A stretch of DNA of 15,123 nt from Candidatus Cloacimonadota bacterium. GTDB taxonomy: Bacteria; Cloacimonadota; Cloacimonadia; Cloacimonadales; Cloacimonadaceae. Shown one piece after another: positions 7,577 through 14,981 of the stretch. Numbering within the stretch: the first letter of the stretch is position 1; the number at the start of each line of letters is the position of its first letter. The DNA lies in the NCBI GenBank assembly GCA_027318525.1, contig DAHVPA010000019.1, positions 1-15,123 of the forward strand, read 5' to 3'. The notes beneath the pieces are model-generated. The model made no database searches. It was not told the DNA's origin and saw only the letters and a list, made by a program, of their open reading frames with translations. A program made the translations under genes and the position numbers.

Positions 7577-8608
7577 TCAGTTATTGGGCAAATCAAAGAG
7601 GCTGACCTGCTCGTCGGTGGTTTTCACTCCCAGGTGTTTGTAGCCCTTGAAAGTGACTTTTCGACCCTGCATGGTGCGTTCCAGAAATCCCTGCTGAACC
7701 AGATAAGGCTCAAAAATCTCCTCAATGGTGCCCGGGTCTTCTCCAATGGCTGCTGCTAGGGTTTTAACGCCTACTGGACCGCCGCGGTAGTTTTCTATAA
7801 TGGTATAAAGGATGCGCTTATCCATTTCATCCAATCCGGCATGGTCCACCTGCAGCATTTCCAGAGCAAGTTTTGCTATATGCCCGGTGATAACTCCATC
7901 GCCTTTGATTTGGGCAAAGTCACGCACTCTTCTCAGGAGTCTGTTGGCGATACGTGGGGTGCCTCTGCTTCTGGAAGCGAGTTCTTTTACCCCTTCCGGT
8001 TCGATGGGCATTTCCATGATTCCGGCGCTGCGGATGATGATTTTTTCGATGGATGCCTGGTCATAATAATCCAATCGAAGCACGATTCCAAAGCGGTCTC
8101 TGAGCGGCGGGGTAAGCAGTCCGGCTCTGGTGGTGGCACCAATCAGGGTAAAGGGTTCGAGGTCGATTTTTAGGGTGCGTGCCCCGGGACCGCTATCCAG
8201 GATGATTTCCATGCCAAAGTCTTCCATGGCGGGATAGATGTATTCCTCAATAACATGGCTCATACGGTGGATTTCGTCAATAAAAAGAACCTCATGTTTT
8301 TGCAGATTGGTCAGAATACCTGCCAAATCTGACGGTTTTTCCAGGACTGGTCCGCTGCTGACGGTGATTTCCACACCCAATTCACGTGCAATAATGCTGG
8401 CGAGAGTGGTTTTTCCCAGACCCGGAGGACCGTAAAACAGGACGTGGTCGAGAGGTTCCTTGCGCAGTTTGGCAGCCTGGATGGAGATATCCAGTAGTTG
8501 CTTGATATGGTTCTGACCAACGAATTCGGCAAGCGTCTTGGGTCTGAGCGCTCTGTCAAATTCAACTTCATCAGTTTGATTGACGGGTGAGTTGATTCTT
8601 TCCAACAT
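7577..8608 (-). CDS. ruvB: Holliday junction branch migration helicase RuvB
   Basis: RuvB is the hexameric AAA+ motor that, with RuvA, drives Holliday junction branch migration in recombination and repair. The 343-residue length is normal. Features in order: LRPKTLAEFVGQ (21-32), Walker A GPPGLGKTTLA (60-70), Walker B LFIDEIHR (108-115), sensor 1 GATTRAG (157-163), arginine finger region PLRDRFG (168-174), sensor 2 RGTPRIANRLLRR, and a C-terminal winged helix with GGPVGVKTLAAAIGED and the invariant EPYLVQQGFLERTMQGR segment. The ATG at 8608 has AGGA upstream. ruvA and ruvC are not adjacent. It leads a two-gene unit with the flippase gene. Confidence 0.98.
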   Translation of the reverse strand: MLERINSPVNQTDEVEFDRALRPKTLAEFVGQNHIKQLLDISIQAAKLRKEPLDHVLFYGPPGLGKTTLASIIARELGVEITVSSGPVLEKPSDLAGILTNLQKHEVLFIDEIHRMSHVIEEYIYPAMEDFGMEIILDSGPGARTLKIDLEPFTLIGATTRAGLLTPPLRDRFGIVLRLDYYDQASIEKIIIRSAGIMEMPIEPEGVKELASRSRGTPRIANRLLRRVRDFAQIKGDGVITGHIAKLALEMLQVDHAGLDEMDKRILYTIIENYRGGPVGVKTLAAAIGEDPGTIEEIFEPYLVQQGFLERTMQGRKVTFKGYKHLGVKTTDEQVSLFDLPNN

Positions 8609-8726
8609 ATTCTTTTTCCTGTTTGCCTTATTATCTGAGCCAAAGATTTTTGTCTATCACAATTTGTCAGGATGTTCAAAAGGTAAGGATTGGGCAGTCA
8701 TCTCAACAAATGTTCAGCTATTCATC

Positions 8727-8783
8727 CTGATCAGCTTACTCAAGTAAAACATAAACTATCAGATCTGATGGGGTGACTTAAGT
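8727..8783. promoter_or_regulatory. Cluster of short palindromes, possible operators
   Basis: Four palindromic sites fall within 57 bp of the divergent ruvB/ABC gap: CTGATCAG (8727-8734), TTACT-CA-AGTAA (8736-8747), ATCAGATCTGAT (8758-8769, perfect) and ACTTAAGT (8776-8783, perfect). They could be binding sites for a dimeric regulator of the exporter operon. A TTGACA box lies just downstream at 8826-8831 on the plus strand. The rest of 8609-8913 shows no gene. Confidence 0.3.
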
Positions 8784-8913
8784 GATTTCCTGTAAAGGTT
8801 TGGTGGTTATGGATGTTCTTTTTCTTTGACAAATAGGGCTTGATTCAGGATTGGTAAACAACAGCCCTTGCGGGTGAGTCAGATTATAGACAAAACAGGA
8901 TTTATATAAATAA

Positions 8914-10680
8914 ATGAAAGAGAAGCTGAGCAAGACCTTTTTCCGCGTGACACCCTATCTCAAGAAGAGTTATAAGCAAATCTTCTGGGGATTGGTCATG
9001 CTTGTTCTGGTGGATGTGGTTCAGCTTGCCATGCCAAAAATCATGCAATATACGATTGACCACATTCAAAGCAGGTCAATCACATCCACAGGATTGATAT
9101 ACATAGGTTTAATCCTGACCGGAATGGCTTTTGGCATTATGGGCTTACGCTATTTCTGGCGGGTGCTCATTATCGGCAATTCATTTACAATCGAGAAGCA
9201 TCTGCGGCAGGATTTTTATGACCACCTGCTGCTGCAATCTCCCAACTTTTTCAACGCAGCCAAAACAGGTGACTTGATGGCATATGCCACTAACGACTTG
9301 AATGCCGTCAGGATGCTCTTTGGGATGGGTTTCATTGCAGCCAGCGACATTCTGCTCATGACCATTGCATCGTTTTCCTTTATGGTCTCTATAGATTTCC
9401 GGCTGACCATGCTGGCTATCATTCCATTGCCCATCCTCTCATTCACGATTTCTTTCTTTGGTCGCAAGATGCACAAGATGTTTGCCAGGGTGCAAAGTTC
9501 ATTTGCCTCATTATCGGGAGCTGTCCAGGAAAGTATCTCAGGCATCAGGGTGGTGAAAGCATTCGTGCAGGAAAAGGAAGAAATCCGCAAACTGGACGAG
9601 TTTTCTCTGGATTATGTGAAGCAAAACATCAAAATGGCAAAGCTGGCAGGCGTATTTCACCCCTTCATGGGCTACGTCATCAGCTTCAGCATTGTCATGA
9701 CTCTCTGGTTAGGTGGCAAAGCTGCTATCGAGGATACCATCACAGTGGGTGGCTTCATCGCTTTTAACTCATATCTCGGGATGCTGGTCTGGCCTATGAT
9801 TGCCATTGGCTGGATAGTTGATATGTATCAGCGTGGAACAGCTTCACTAAAGCGCTTGAATGAAATCTTCGAAGTGAATCCCGAAATCAACGACGACAAA
9901 GCTGATACTGCGATAACCGAAATCAGGGGCAGGATTGAAATAAAAAACCTTAAATTCCGTTACAGAGAAGAATTGGCGGATATCTTTGATGGTATTTCCA
10001 CCCGACTGGAACAAGGTAAGACCCTGGCAATCGTAGGTCCCACCGGATGCGGCAAGACTACTTTTATAGACCTTCTGTCGCGCGCTTACAATCCTCCCGA
10101 AGACAGCATTTTCATAGACGGAAATGATATCTTCAGCATTCCCCTCAAGGTTCTGCGCAGGGATATGGTGATGGTTCCTCAGGATATTTTCCTGTTTTCC
10201 GATTCCATCGCCAACAACATCAGACTCGGAAATCCCAATGCCTCCATGGAAGATGTCTATGCCGCAGCCAAAGCAGCACAAATCTATAATGAAATAATGG
10301 ATTTTGACCATAAGTTTGATACAGTTGTCGGAGAGCGCGGCATCACTTTATCCGGAGGTCAGAAACAAAGGGTGGCGATAGCGCGGGCACTGTTGACCAA
10401 TCCCAATATCCTGATTCTGGATGATGCCCTTTCTGCTGTCGATACAAAGACAGAACGCTATCTTTTACAACAGCTGATAGAATTACGCAAAGGACTGACC
10501 ACTATCATTATTGCTCATAGAATATCATCTCTGCAACATGCCGATAATATTATCGTGCTCTCAGAAGGGAAGATTATAGAAAGTGGCACCCATGAGCAAC
10601 TTATTGCTCTCGATGGTCTTTACAACGATCTGGTGGAAAAACAAAAGATTCGTGCCAGACTGGAAGGAGAGCAGGAATGA
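8914..10680 (+). CDS. ABC exporter half-transporter, degenerate ATP-site subunit
   Basis: A 588-residue membrane-ABC fusion of the type I exporter (MsbA/multidrug) class. The membrane domain spans about residues 20-310 with six helices; the ATPase domain is about 340-578. Motifs: Walker A GPTGCGKTT (375-383), Q-loop Q423, perfect signature LSGGQ (479-483), Walker B ILILDD with D503, and H-loop H535. The catalytic Glu that normally follows the Walker B Asp is Asp504. This is the substitution seen in the degenerate-site subunit of heterodimeric exporters such as TM287/288. The TAA at 8911-8913 blocks any longer frame, and the AT-rich start has only a distant AGGA (8897-8900), so initiation is weakly supported. 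Its stop overlaps the next gene by ATGA. The substrate is unknown; a lipid, peptide or drug is possible. Confidence 0.93.
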   Translation: MKEKLSKTFFRVTPYLKKSYKQIFWGLVMLVLVDVVQLAMPKIMQYTIDHIQSRSITSTGLIYIGLILTGMAFGIMGLRYFWRVLIIGNSFTIEKHLRQDFYDHLLLQSPNFFNAAKTGDLMAYATNDLNAVRMLFGMGFIAASDILLMTIASFSFMVSIDFRLTMLAIIPLPILSFTISFFGRKMHKMFARVQSSFASLSGAVQESISGIRVVKAFVQEKEEIRKLDEFSLDYVKQNIKMAKLAGVFHPFMGYVISFSIVMTLWLGGKAAIEDTITVGGFIAFNSYLGMLVWPMIAIGWIVDMYQRGTASLKRLNEIFEVNPEINDDKADTAITEIRGRIEIKNLKFRYREELADIFDGISTRLEQGKTLAIVGPTGCGKTTFIDLLSRAYNPPEDSIFIDGNDIFSIPLKVLRRDMVMVPQDIFLFSDSIANNIRLGNPNASMEDVYAAAKAAQIYNEIMDFDHKFDTVVGERGITLSGGQKQRVAIARALLTNPNILILDDALSAVDTKTERYLLQQLIELRKGLTTIIIAHRISSLQHADNIIVLSEGKIIESGTHEQLIALDGLYNDLVEKQKIRARLEGEQE

Positions 10681-12848
10681 TGCATGGTGGCGGCGGAGGT
10701 CGCGGCGGACATGGAGGCTATCAGGATGACGTAATCATGGGCAAGGTCTATGACAGCCGGCTTTATAAACGCCTGCTGCGCTATCTGAAACCCTATCTTT
10801 GGCTGGTGGTGGTTTCCTTTTTGATCCTTTCCATTATCACTTTTGTCGAACTTATCCTGCCTTTGATTACACGTAGCGCTATTGACGATTATATTGTGTC
10901 GGATAAAGCACTCATTATTATTAATGATAAAGCTCAAGCCAAGGAGTTTGAGCAGCGCTATGGCAATTTGAAGCTCAAGACATTTGAATCAGATGGCAAT
11001 ACAATAATAGTCCTGCCCACCAGAAGCCGTTCCAAACTGGATAGACCCTATCTGGAAAACCTCAAGCAAAAAGGCAACCTTAGTCCCGAAAACTTCTATT
11101 TCATTATCAACAATGACCAAAACAGGCACATTCTGGATGCTTACCTGATCAATACTTATAATGCGGTAAATCCACAAGCCCGTTTCAAAGGCTGGTTCAA
11201 GCTCAATGACCACAAATTGGCAGTGTCGCAATCCGAACTCCGCAAGATACCCATCAAGCAACGCAGAGGTTTGAGGCGTGATTCATATCATAGTCTGATG
11301 CTGCTGGCTCTGCTTTTTTTAGGTCTTACCACACTGCGGTTTATTGCCAGCTTTTTCCAGACCTATTTGACGAATTACTTCTCTCAGCTTGCCATGAACG
11401 ACCTCAGGCATGATATCTTTGCCCATGTGCAGAAAATGCCTGTTAAGTTCTTTGATAAGAATCCGGTGGGAAGACTGGTTACCAGAGTCACCAATGATGT
11501 GCGCGCTTTGGATGAAATGCTCTCTTCAGGCGTGATTACGATTGTGCAGGACGTAATCCTAGTCATCGCCATCGTTGTTCTGATGCTTCTCTTGAATTGG
11601 AAACTGGCATTGGTCAGTTTTGCCATCCTGCCGCTTGTCTTTTTTACAATCTATGTCTTTAAATCCAAGACCAGAGTCATCTACCGAGAGGTGCGCAAGC
11701 AACTGGCTGCTCTGAATGCAACTTTAGCGGAGCATATTGCCGGTGTAAAGATTATCCAGCTGTTCAACCAATACACCCGGAAACGGGATGAATTTGTCGC
11801 CATCAACAAGGAGTATAATAAGGTATCCGTCTCACAACTCAAGCTCTTTGCCTTTTTCCGCCCTATTATTAATGTATCCTCCCAGATTGCAGTCGCTTTA
11901 ATAATCTGGTATGGCGGTGGGCAGATTTTACGTGATGTGCTTACCATTGGTCTTCTGATGGCATTCACCACCTATATTCAAAAGCTATATGAACCGATCA
12001 ACGATTTTGCCGATAAGTTCAATATTCTGCAAGGTGCCCTGGCTGGTGCTGAACGCATCTTTGACCTGATGGACAGCGAACCGGAGAATTATCGGGATGA
12101 ATTAAGGAAGGATTTGAAGCTGGAAGGCGACATCAGTTTTGAAAATGTCTGGCTCGCTTACAACGAAGGCGAATGGGTGCTCAAGGATATCTCCTTCCGC
12201 ATCAGACCCGGCGAAAAGATTGCTTTGGTAGGTCATACCGGTTCGGGTAAAACATCCATCGTTAATCTGATTTTGAGCATGTATCCCTATCAGCAGGGCA
12301 GGATTGCTCTGGACGGCAAAAACCTGGACCAATATGCCCTGGCTGATATCAGAAGCAACATCGGTATTGTGCAACAGGATGTTTTCATCTTCTCAGGAAC
12401 CATGCGGGATAACATCGCCCTCAACAATGATAAACTTACGCAGCAGGCTTTGGAACAAGTCTGCCGCTATGTTAATGCTGATTCCTTCATTCAGCAGCTT
12501 CCTCAAAAATACAATGAACCCGTTATGGAACGTAGTGCCACTCTCTCCACAGGACAGCGTCAGTTGATTGCTTTTGCACGTGTGTTGGCATATAATCCGT
12601 CCATCTTCATTCTGGATGAAGCAACCAGCAATATTGATACAGAGACCGAAATCCTGATTCAGGACGCCTTGAAGAAAGTGATGGAAAACCGCACCAGTAT
12701 CATTATAGCCCACAGGCTTTCCACAATTCAGCATGTGGATAGGATTCTTGTCCTGCACAAAGGCGAGATTGTCGAGGAAGGCAGCCATTTCGAATTGCTC
12801 GACAAAAAAGGTCTTTATTACGATCTCTACAGACTGCAATACACTTGA
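10677..12848 (+). CDS. ABC exporter half-transporter, catalytic-Glu subunit with extracytoplasmic insert
   Basis: A 723-residue type I exporter half-transporter, partner of the preceding gene. It starts in an ATGA overlap with AAGGAG upstream. The N-terminus is rich in Gly and His (residues 2-14). The first membrane helix is about 41-66. An insertion of roughly 130 residues (about 73-200) precedes the second helix (about 205-230) and should lie outside the membrane; BmrD-like subunits have an extra domain in this loop. The ATPase domain carries Walker A GHTGSGKTS (519-527), Q567 of the Q-loop, an altered signature LSTGQ (623-627), Walker B FILDE with catalytic E648, and H679. It supplies the functional ATP site together with the LSGGQ of its partner. 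The substrate is unknown. Confidence 0.93.
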   Translation: MMHGGGGGRGGHGGYQDDVIMGKVYDSRLYKRLLRYLKPYLWLVVVSFLILSIITFVELILPLITRSAIDDYIVSDKALIIINDKAQAKEFEQRYGNLKLKTFESDGNTIIVLPTRSRSKLDRPYLENLKQKGNLSPENFYFIINNDQNRHILDAYLINTYNAVNPQARFKGWFKLNDHKLAVSQSELRKIPIKQRRGLRRDSYHSLMLLALLFLGLTTLRFIASFFQTYLTNYFSQLAMNDLRHDIFAHVQKMPVKFFDKNPVGRLVTRVTNDVRALDEMLSSGVITIVQDVILVIAIVVLMLLLNWKLALVSFAILPLVFFTIYVFKSKTRVIYREVRKQLAALNATLAEHIAGVKIIQLFNQYTRKRDEFVAINKEYNKVSVSQLKLFAFFRPIINVSSQIAVALIIWYGGGQILRDVLTIGLLMAFTTYIQKLYEPINDFADKFNILQGALAGAERIFDLMDSEPENYRDELRKDLKLEGDISFENVWLAYNEGEWVLKDISFRIRPGEKIALVGHTGSGKTSIVNLILSMYPYQQGRIALDGKNLDQYALADIRSNIGIVQQDVFIFSGTMRDNIALNNDKLTQQALEQVCRYVNADSFIQQLPQKYNEPVMERSATLSTGQRQLIAFARVLAYNPSIFILDEATSNIDTETEILIQDALKKVMENRTSIIIAHRLSTIQHVDRILVLHKGEIVEEGSHFELLDKKGLYYDLYRLQYT

Positions 12849-12851
12849 TAA

Positions 12852-13421
12852 ATGCACTCATTTTCTGATTTGTTATCCCTGGTTTTGATTGCCATAGGAC
12901 TGTCTATGGATGCTCTTGCCGTGTCCATCACCAGCGGAATTACGATTAATTGCCTCAAAATCCGTCATGCTTTCAGGATTGCCTTTCTGTTCGGTTTGTT
13001 TCAGGCTCTGATGCCTGTTTTGGGCTGGCTGGCTGGGATAGGGCTTAAGCAATATGTGGAAAGTTATGACCATTGGATTGCGTTTGGACTATTGGCATTC
13101 ATCGGTGGCAAGATGATTTACGAAGCCATCTGGATTAAGGAAGTTGAGAAGAAGTGCGATCCCCTAAACCTGATGGTTCTGCTCAGTCTGGCGGTTGCCA
13201 CCAGCATTGATGCTTTGGCAGTGGGGATTTCCTTTGCTTTCCTTAAAGTCCAAATCATCACCCCCGCCCTCATTATTGGTGCGATTACGTTCGGAATCTG
13301 TTTTGGCGGAGTTTACCTCGGAAACAGGCTGGGGGATAGACTTGGCTCAAAGATGGAAGTCCTGGGCGGACTCATCCTCATCGGAATCGGCTTCAAAATC
13401 CTTTTGCAACACCTGCTCTGA
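12852..13421 (+). CDS. mntP: Manganese efflux pump MntP
   Basis: A 189-residue, six-helix membrane protein of the MntP family (formerly DUF204/YebN), which exports Mn(II) from the cytoplasm. The two internal-repeat motifs are clear: GLSMDALAVSITSG (residues 16-29, Asp20) and ATSIDALAVGISFA (116-129, Asp120). The paired acidic residues match those important in Escherichia coli MntP. Length and helix spacing are normal. It begins 3 nt after the ABC gene stop and has no visible ribosome-binding site, which suggests translational coupling. No yybP-ykoY manganese riboswitch is visible in front of it, so it would be controlled with the ABC pair. The stop lies 16 nt from the convergent gene. Confidence 0.93.
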   Translation: MHSFSDLLSLVLIAIGLSMDALAVSITSGITINCLKIRHAFRIAFLFGLFQALMPVLGWLAGIGLKQYVESYDHWIAFGLLAFIGGKMIYEAIWIKEVEKKCDPLNLMVLLSLAVATSIDALAVGISFAFLKVQIITPALIIGAITFGICFGGVYLGNRLGDRLGSKMEVLGGLILIGIGFKILLQHLL

Positions 13422-13437
13422 CAATTACTGCTGCTTT

Positions 13438-13980
13438 CTAAAACAGCATTGCGCCGTCGCAGATAAACTGCTGGCTGTTATTGATATTATTTAACAGCTG
13501 AAAATAGACTCTGTATTGCCGTTTGGTATTTCTGGCAAAAACTGGGAAGGCTTGAGAAAAGGTACGTTGCAGACTGGCATCTATATATCCCGCATTAAGA
13601 TCTGCAATGTGATAAATATCGGTAAATTCTCTGTTTTTTCTGCTTTCCTGCACAGACATATGCATGACATACTGGTTGGCTCGGCTGGTCTGATTGAGGA
13701 TGGAAAAGCTGCACCAATAGGACTCGCGATCCATTTCAATCCGGTTCAGGCTCATGACGCTGCCGGTTTTACTGCTCACCAGAATGCTGTCTTTGTTGAT
13801 AGTCAGCCTTTGTCCCGGTTTCAGCTTTGCCAGGTCTTTTGGTGCCCATTCGCTGATATTACCTTTACGCAAAGGTTTCATTCCATTGTCCTGTTTGTTG
13901 TTGCTGCTCAATATCAAAATCATTGATACACTAACCAGAACAAACAGAATAAGATAGAAAAATAAAGTTCCTTCTTTCAT
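13438..13980 (-). CDS. Small membrane-anchored protein of unknown function
   Basis: A 180-residue protein I do not recognise. One hydrophobic segment (about residues 6-25, LFFYLILFVLVSVSMILIL) should anchor it, followed by a polar linker (26-55, SSNNKQDNG then a Lys-rich stretch) and a soluble domain of about 120 residues that looks mainly beta-strand. It has only two Cys and ends GAMLF. The ATG at 13980 was chosen over an in-frame TTG at 14031 because GGGAG precedes it by five bases and because a promoter with TTGACA covers 14003-14031. It ends 16 nt from the end of mntP, convergently. Function cannot be inferred from neighbours. Confidence 0.6.
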   Translation of the reverse strand: MKEGTLFFYLILFVLVSVSMILILSSNNKQDNGMKPLRKGNISEWAPKDLAKLKPGQRLTINKDSILVSSKTGSVMSLNRIEMDRESYWCSFSILNQTSRANQYVMHMSVQESRKNREFTDIYHIADLNAGYIDASLQRTFSQAFPVFARNTKRQYRVYFQLLNNINNSQQFICDGAMLF

Positions 13981-14002
13981 GGAGTCTCCCATCACGCAAA
14001 CC

Positions 14003-14031
14003 AAGATAAGCTTTACATAAATAGATGTCAA
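14003..14031 (-). promoter_or_regulatory. Promoter of the 13438-13980 gene
   Basis: On the minus strand TTGACA (14031-14026) is followed after exactly 17 bp by TATCTT (14008-14003), with the predicted start near 13996 and GGGAG (13990-13986) before the ATG at 13980. Upstream, 14032-14110 is strongly AT-rich with A/T runs, like an UP element. This is the best -35/-10 pair in the window. Confidence 0.55.
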
Positions 14032-14240
14032 GAACTATTTACATATTTTTCCATGTATAAAATAACAGTATAAATAAAAAATGTTTTATATTGAAAATAT
14101 TTTATTTGTTATTATGAGCGATTCTTTGCATGTTCAATAGGTTTATTATTCCTGAATGGCATAGGATGGAAAAGATAGTTACATGTAAATATTCTGCAAT
14201 CCTGTTAGTTCAGGATAACAATACAGGTCAATTGAGGCAA

Positions 14241-14273
14241 CAGACTATCCGTCTATCCATTCAAGATAGTCTG
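14241..14273. other. 9-bp perfect inverted repeat, possible transcript end
   Basis: CAGACTATC (14241-14249) pairs perfectly with GATAGTCTG (14265-14273) across a 15-base loop. It lies 17 bp beyond the stop of the 14290-14910 gene and could mark the end of its transcript, but there is no T-run after the stem. The remaining part of 14032-14289 is AT-rich and shows no gene. Confidence 0.35.
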
Positions 14274-14289
14274 CATTCCAAACCCAAGC

Positions 14290-14910
14290 TTATTTGCCGG
14301 GATTGATTAGAGCAATTCTGTATCGAATAATGGTCAGGTATTTTTTGGGATTGCCTTTACCCAGCATTCCTGGTCCCTTCAGATATTCTTCTTCGTGAGA
14401 GCCAATGATTTTATAGCCATTCTGAGTGATGTAGTATTGCAGTTTGTCAATAGTCGGTTGCTCATTTTCATAAGGCCCGGCATGCAGGATTTCCGCCACG
14501 GTGCCATATTCCCATTTCTGGATTGAGACGGTCATATTTGCTTGTGGTTCGATGATAGGCAGCGTGGTCAACGTATCCGGCACCGGCAGGGCAAAATATC
14601 CTTTCCAAAGTTCCGGAGAAGCTTGATCGTCAGCATTCCATCTGGCTCTGGGAATCAGTTTGGAAAAATCTTTGGTGACTCCCCGCAGGGAGAAGTAGGT
14701 TCCATATAGCAGCTTGATGGCTTTCCCGGCTTGTGTATCGGGATTGCCGGACATTTCCACCACCAGCATTGTCTGGTCAGCTTTTTGTGAGATTGCCGGC
14801 ATGGTCAGATGCATATAGGGTGTGAGGTCTGGTCCTCTGAAGATGATCAGCGCTGCTGCTGCCAATGCTACTATGATTATTATGATAATGCCCGGTAGTA
14901 TTTTTTTCAT
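14290..14910 (-). CDS. Membrane-anchored GyrI-like ligand-binding domain protein
   Basis: A 206-residue protein with an N-terminal hydrophobic anchor (about residues 5-24, rich in Ile and Ala) and a large domain resembling the GyrI-like small-molecule-binding fold (AraC effector-binding type, two repeated halves). The first half, about 45-115, includes LWKGYFALPVPD. The second, about 128-200, includes WEYGTVAEILHAGPYENEQ, a helix PTIDKLQYYITQNGYKI and EEEYLKGPG with acidic residues 173-175, where the family usually has its ligand-pocket Glu. No DNA-binding domain is present, so this is not a classical regulator. The ATG at 14910 has GAGGAT upstream. It is 71 nt downstream of the pirin gene and may be co-transcribed. 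A sensor, scavenger or lipoprotein-like role is possible; no ligand can be named. Confidence 0.75.
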   Translation of the reverse strand: MKKILPGIIIIIIVALAAAALIIFRGPDLTPYMHLTMPAISQKADQTMLVVEMSGNPDTQAGKAIKLLYGTYFSLRGVTKDFSKLIPRARWNADDQASPELWKGYFALPVPDTLTTLPIIEPQANMTVSIQKWEYGTVAEILHAGPYENEQPTIDKLQYYITQNGYKIIGSHEEEYLKGPGMLGKGNPKKYLTIIRYRIALINPGK

Positions 14911-14939
14911 TTTATCCTCTTATTTTGTCTTCGGAGTTC

Positions 14940-14954
14940 TGCTTTGGTAAAGCA
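14940..14954. other. Small hairpin between pirin and GyrI-like genes
   Basis: TGCTTT (14940-14945) pairs with AAAGCA (14949-14954) over a 3-base loop in the 71-nt gap between the two minus-strand genes. Without a T-run it is more likely an incidental or weak attenuating structure than a terminator. Confidence 0.2.
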
Positions 14955-14981
14955 AATGTTCCGGCTTGTTATTCAAAGCTG

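Noticed and set aside
12820..12855. yybP-ykoY manganese riboswitch before mntP
   Set aside because: Only 3 nt separate mntP from the ABC coding region, and no matching leader structure is visible.
12393..12857. Minus-strand open frame opposite the second ABC ATPase domain
   Set aside because: It covers Walker B and the signature motif in antisense, so it is a by-product of a conserved coding region.
13429..13448. Hairpin at the mntP junction as a bidirectional terminator
   Set aside because: The stem is about 8 bp with a wobble, it overlaps a stop codon, and no T-run follows on either strand.
13516..13926. Plus-strand open frame of 136 codons
   Set aside because: The minus-strand frame here has a promoter, an SD and a hydrophobic N-terminal anchor; the plus-strand one has none.
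14114..14140. Short plus-strand frame starting at an ATG in the AT-rich gap
   Set aside because: It stops after eight codons and has no ribosome-binding site.
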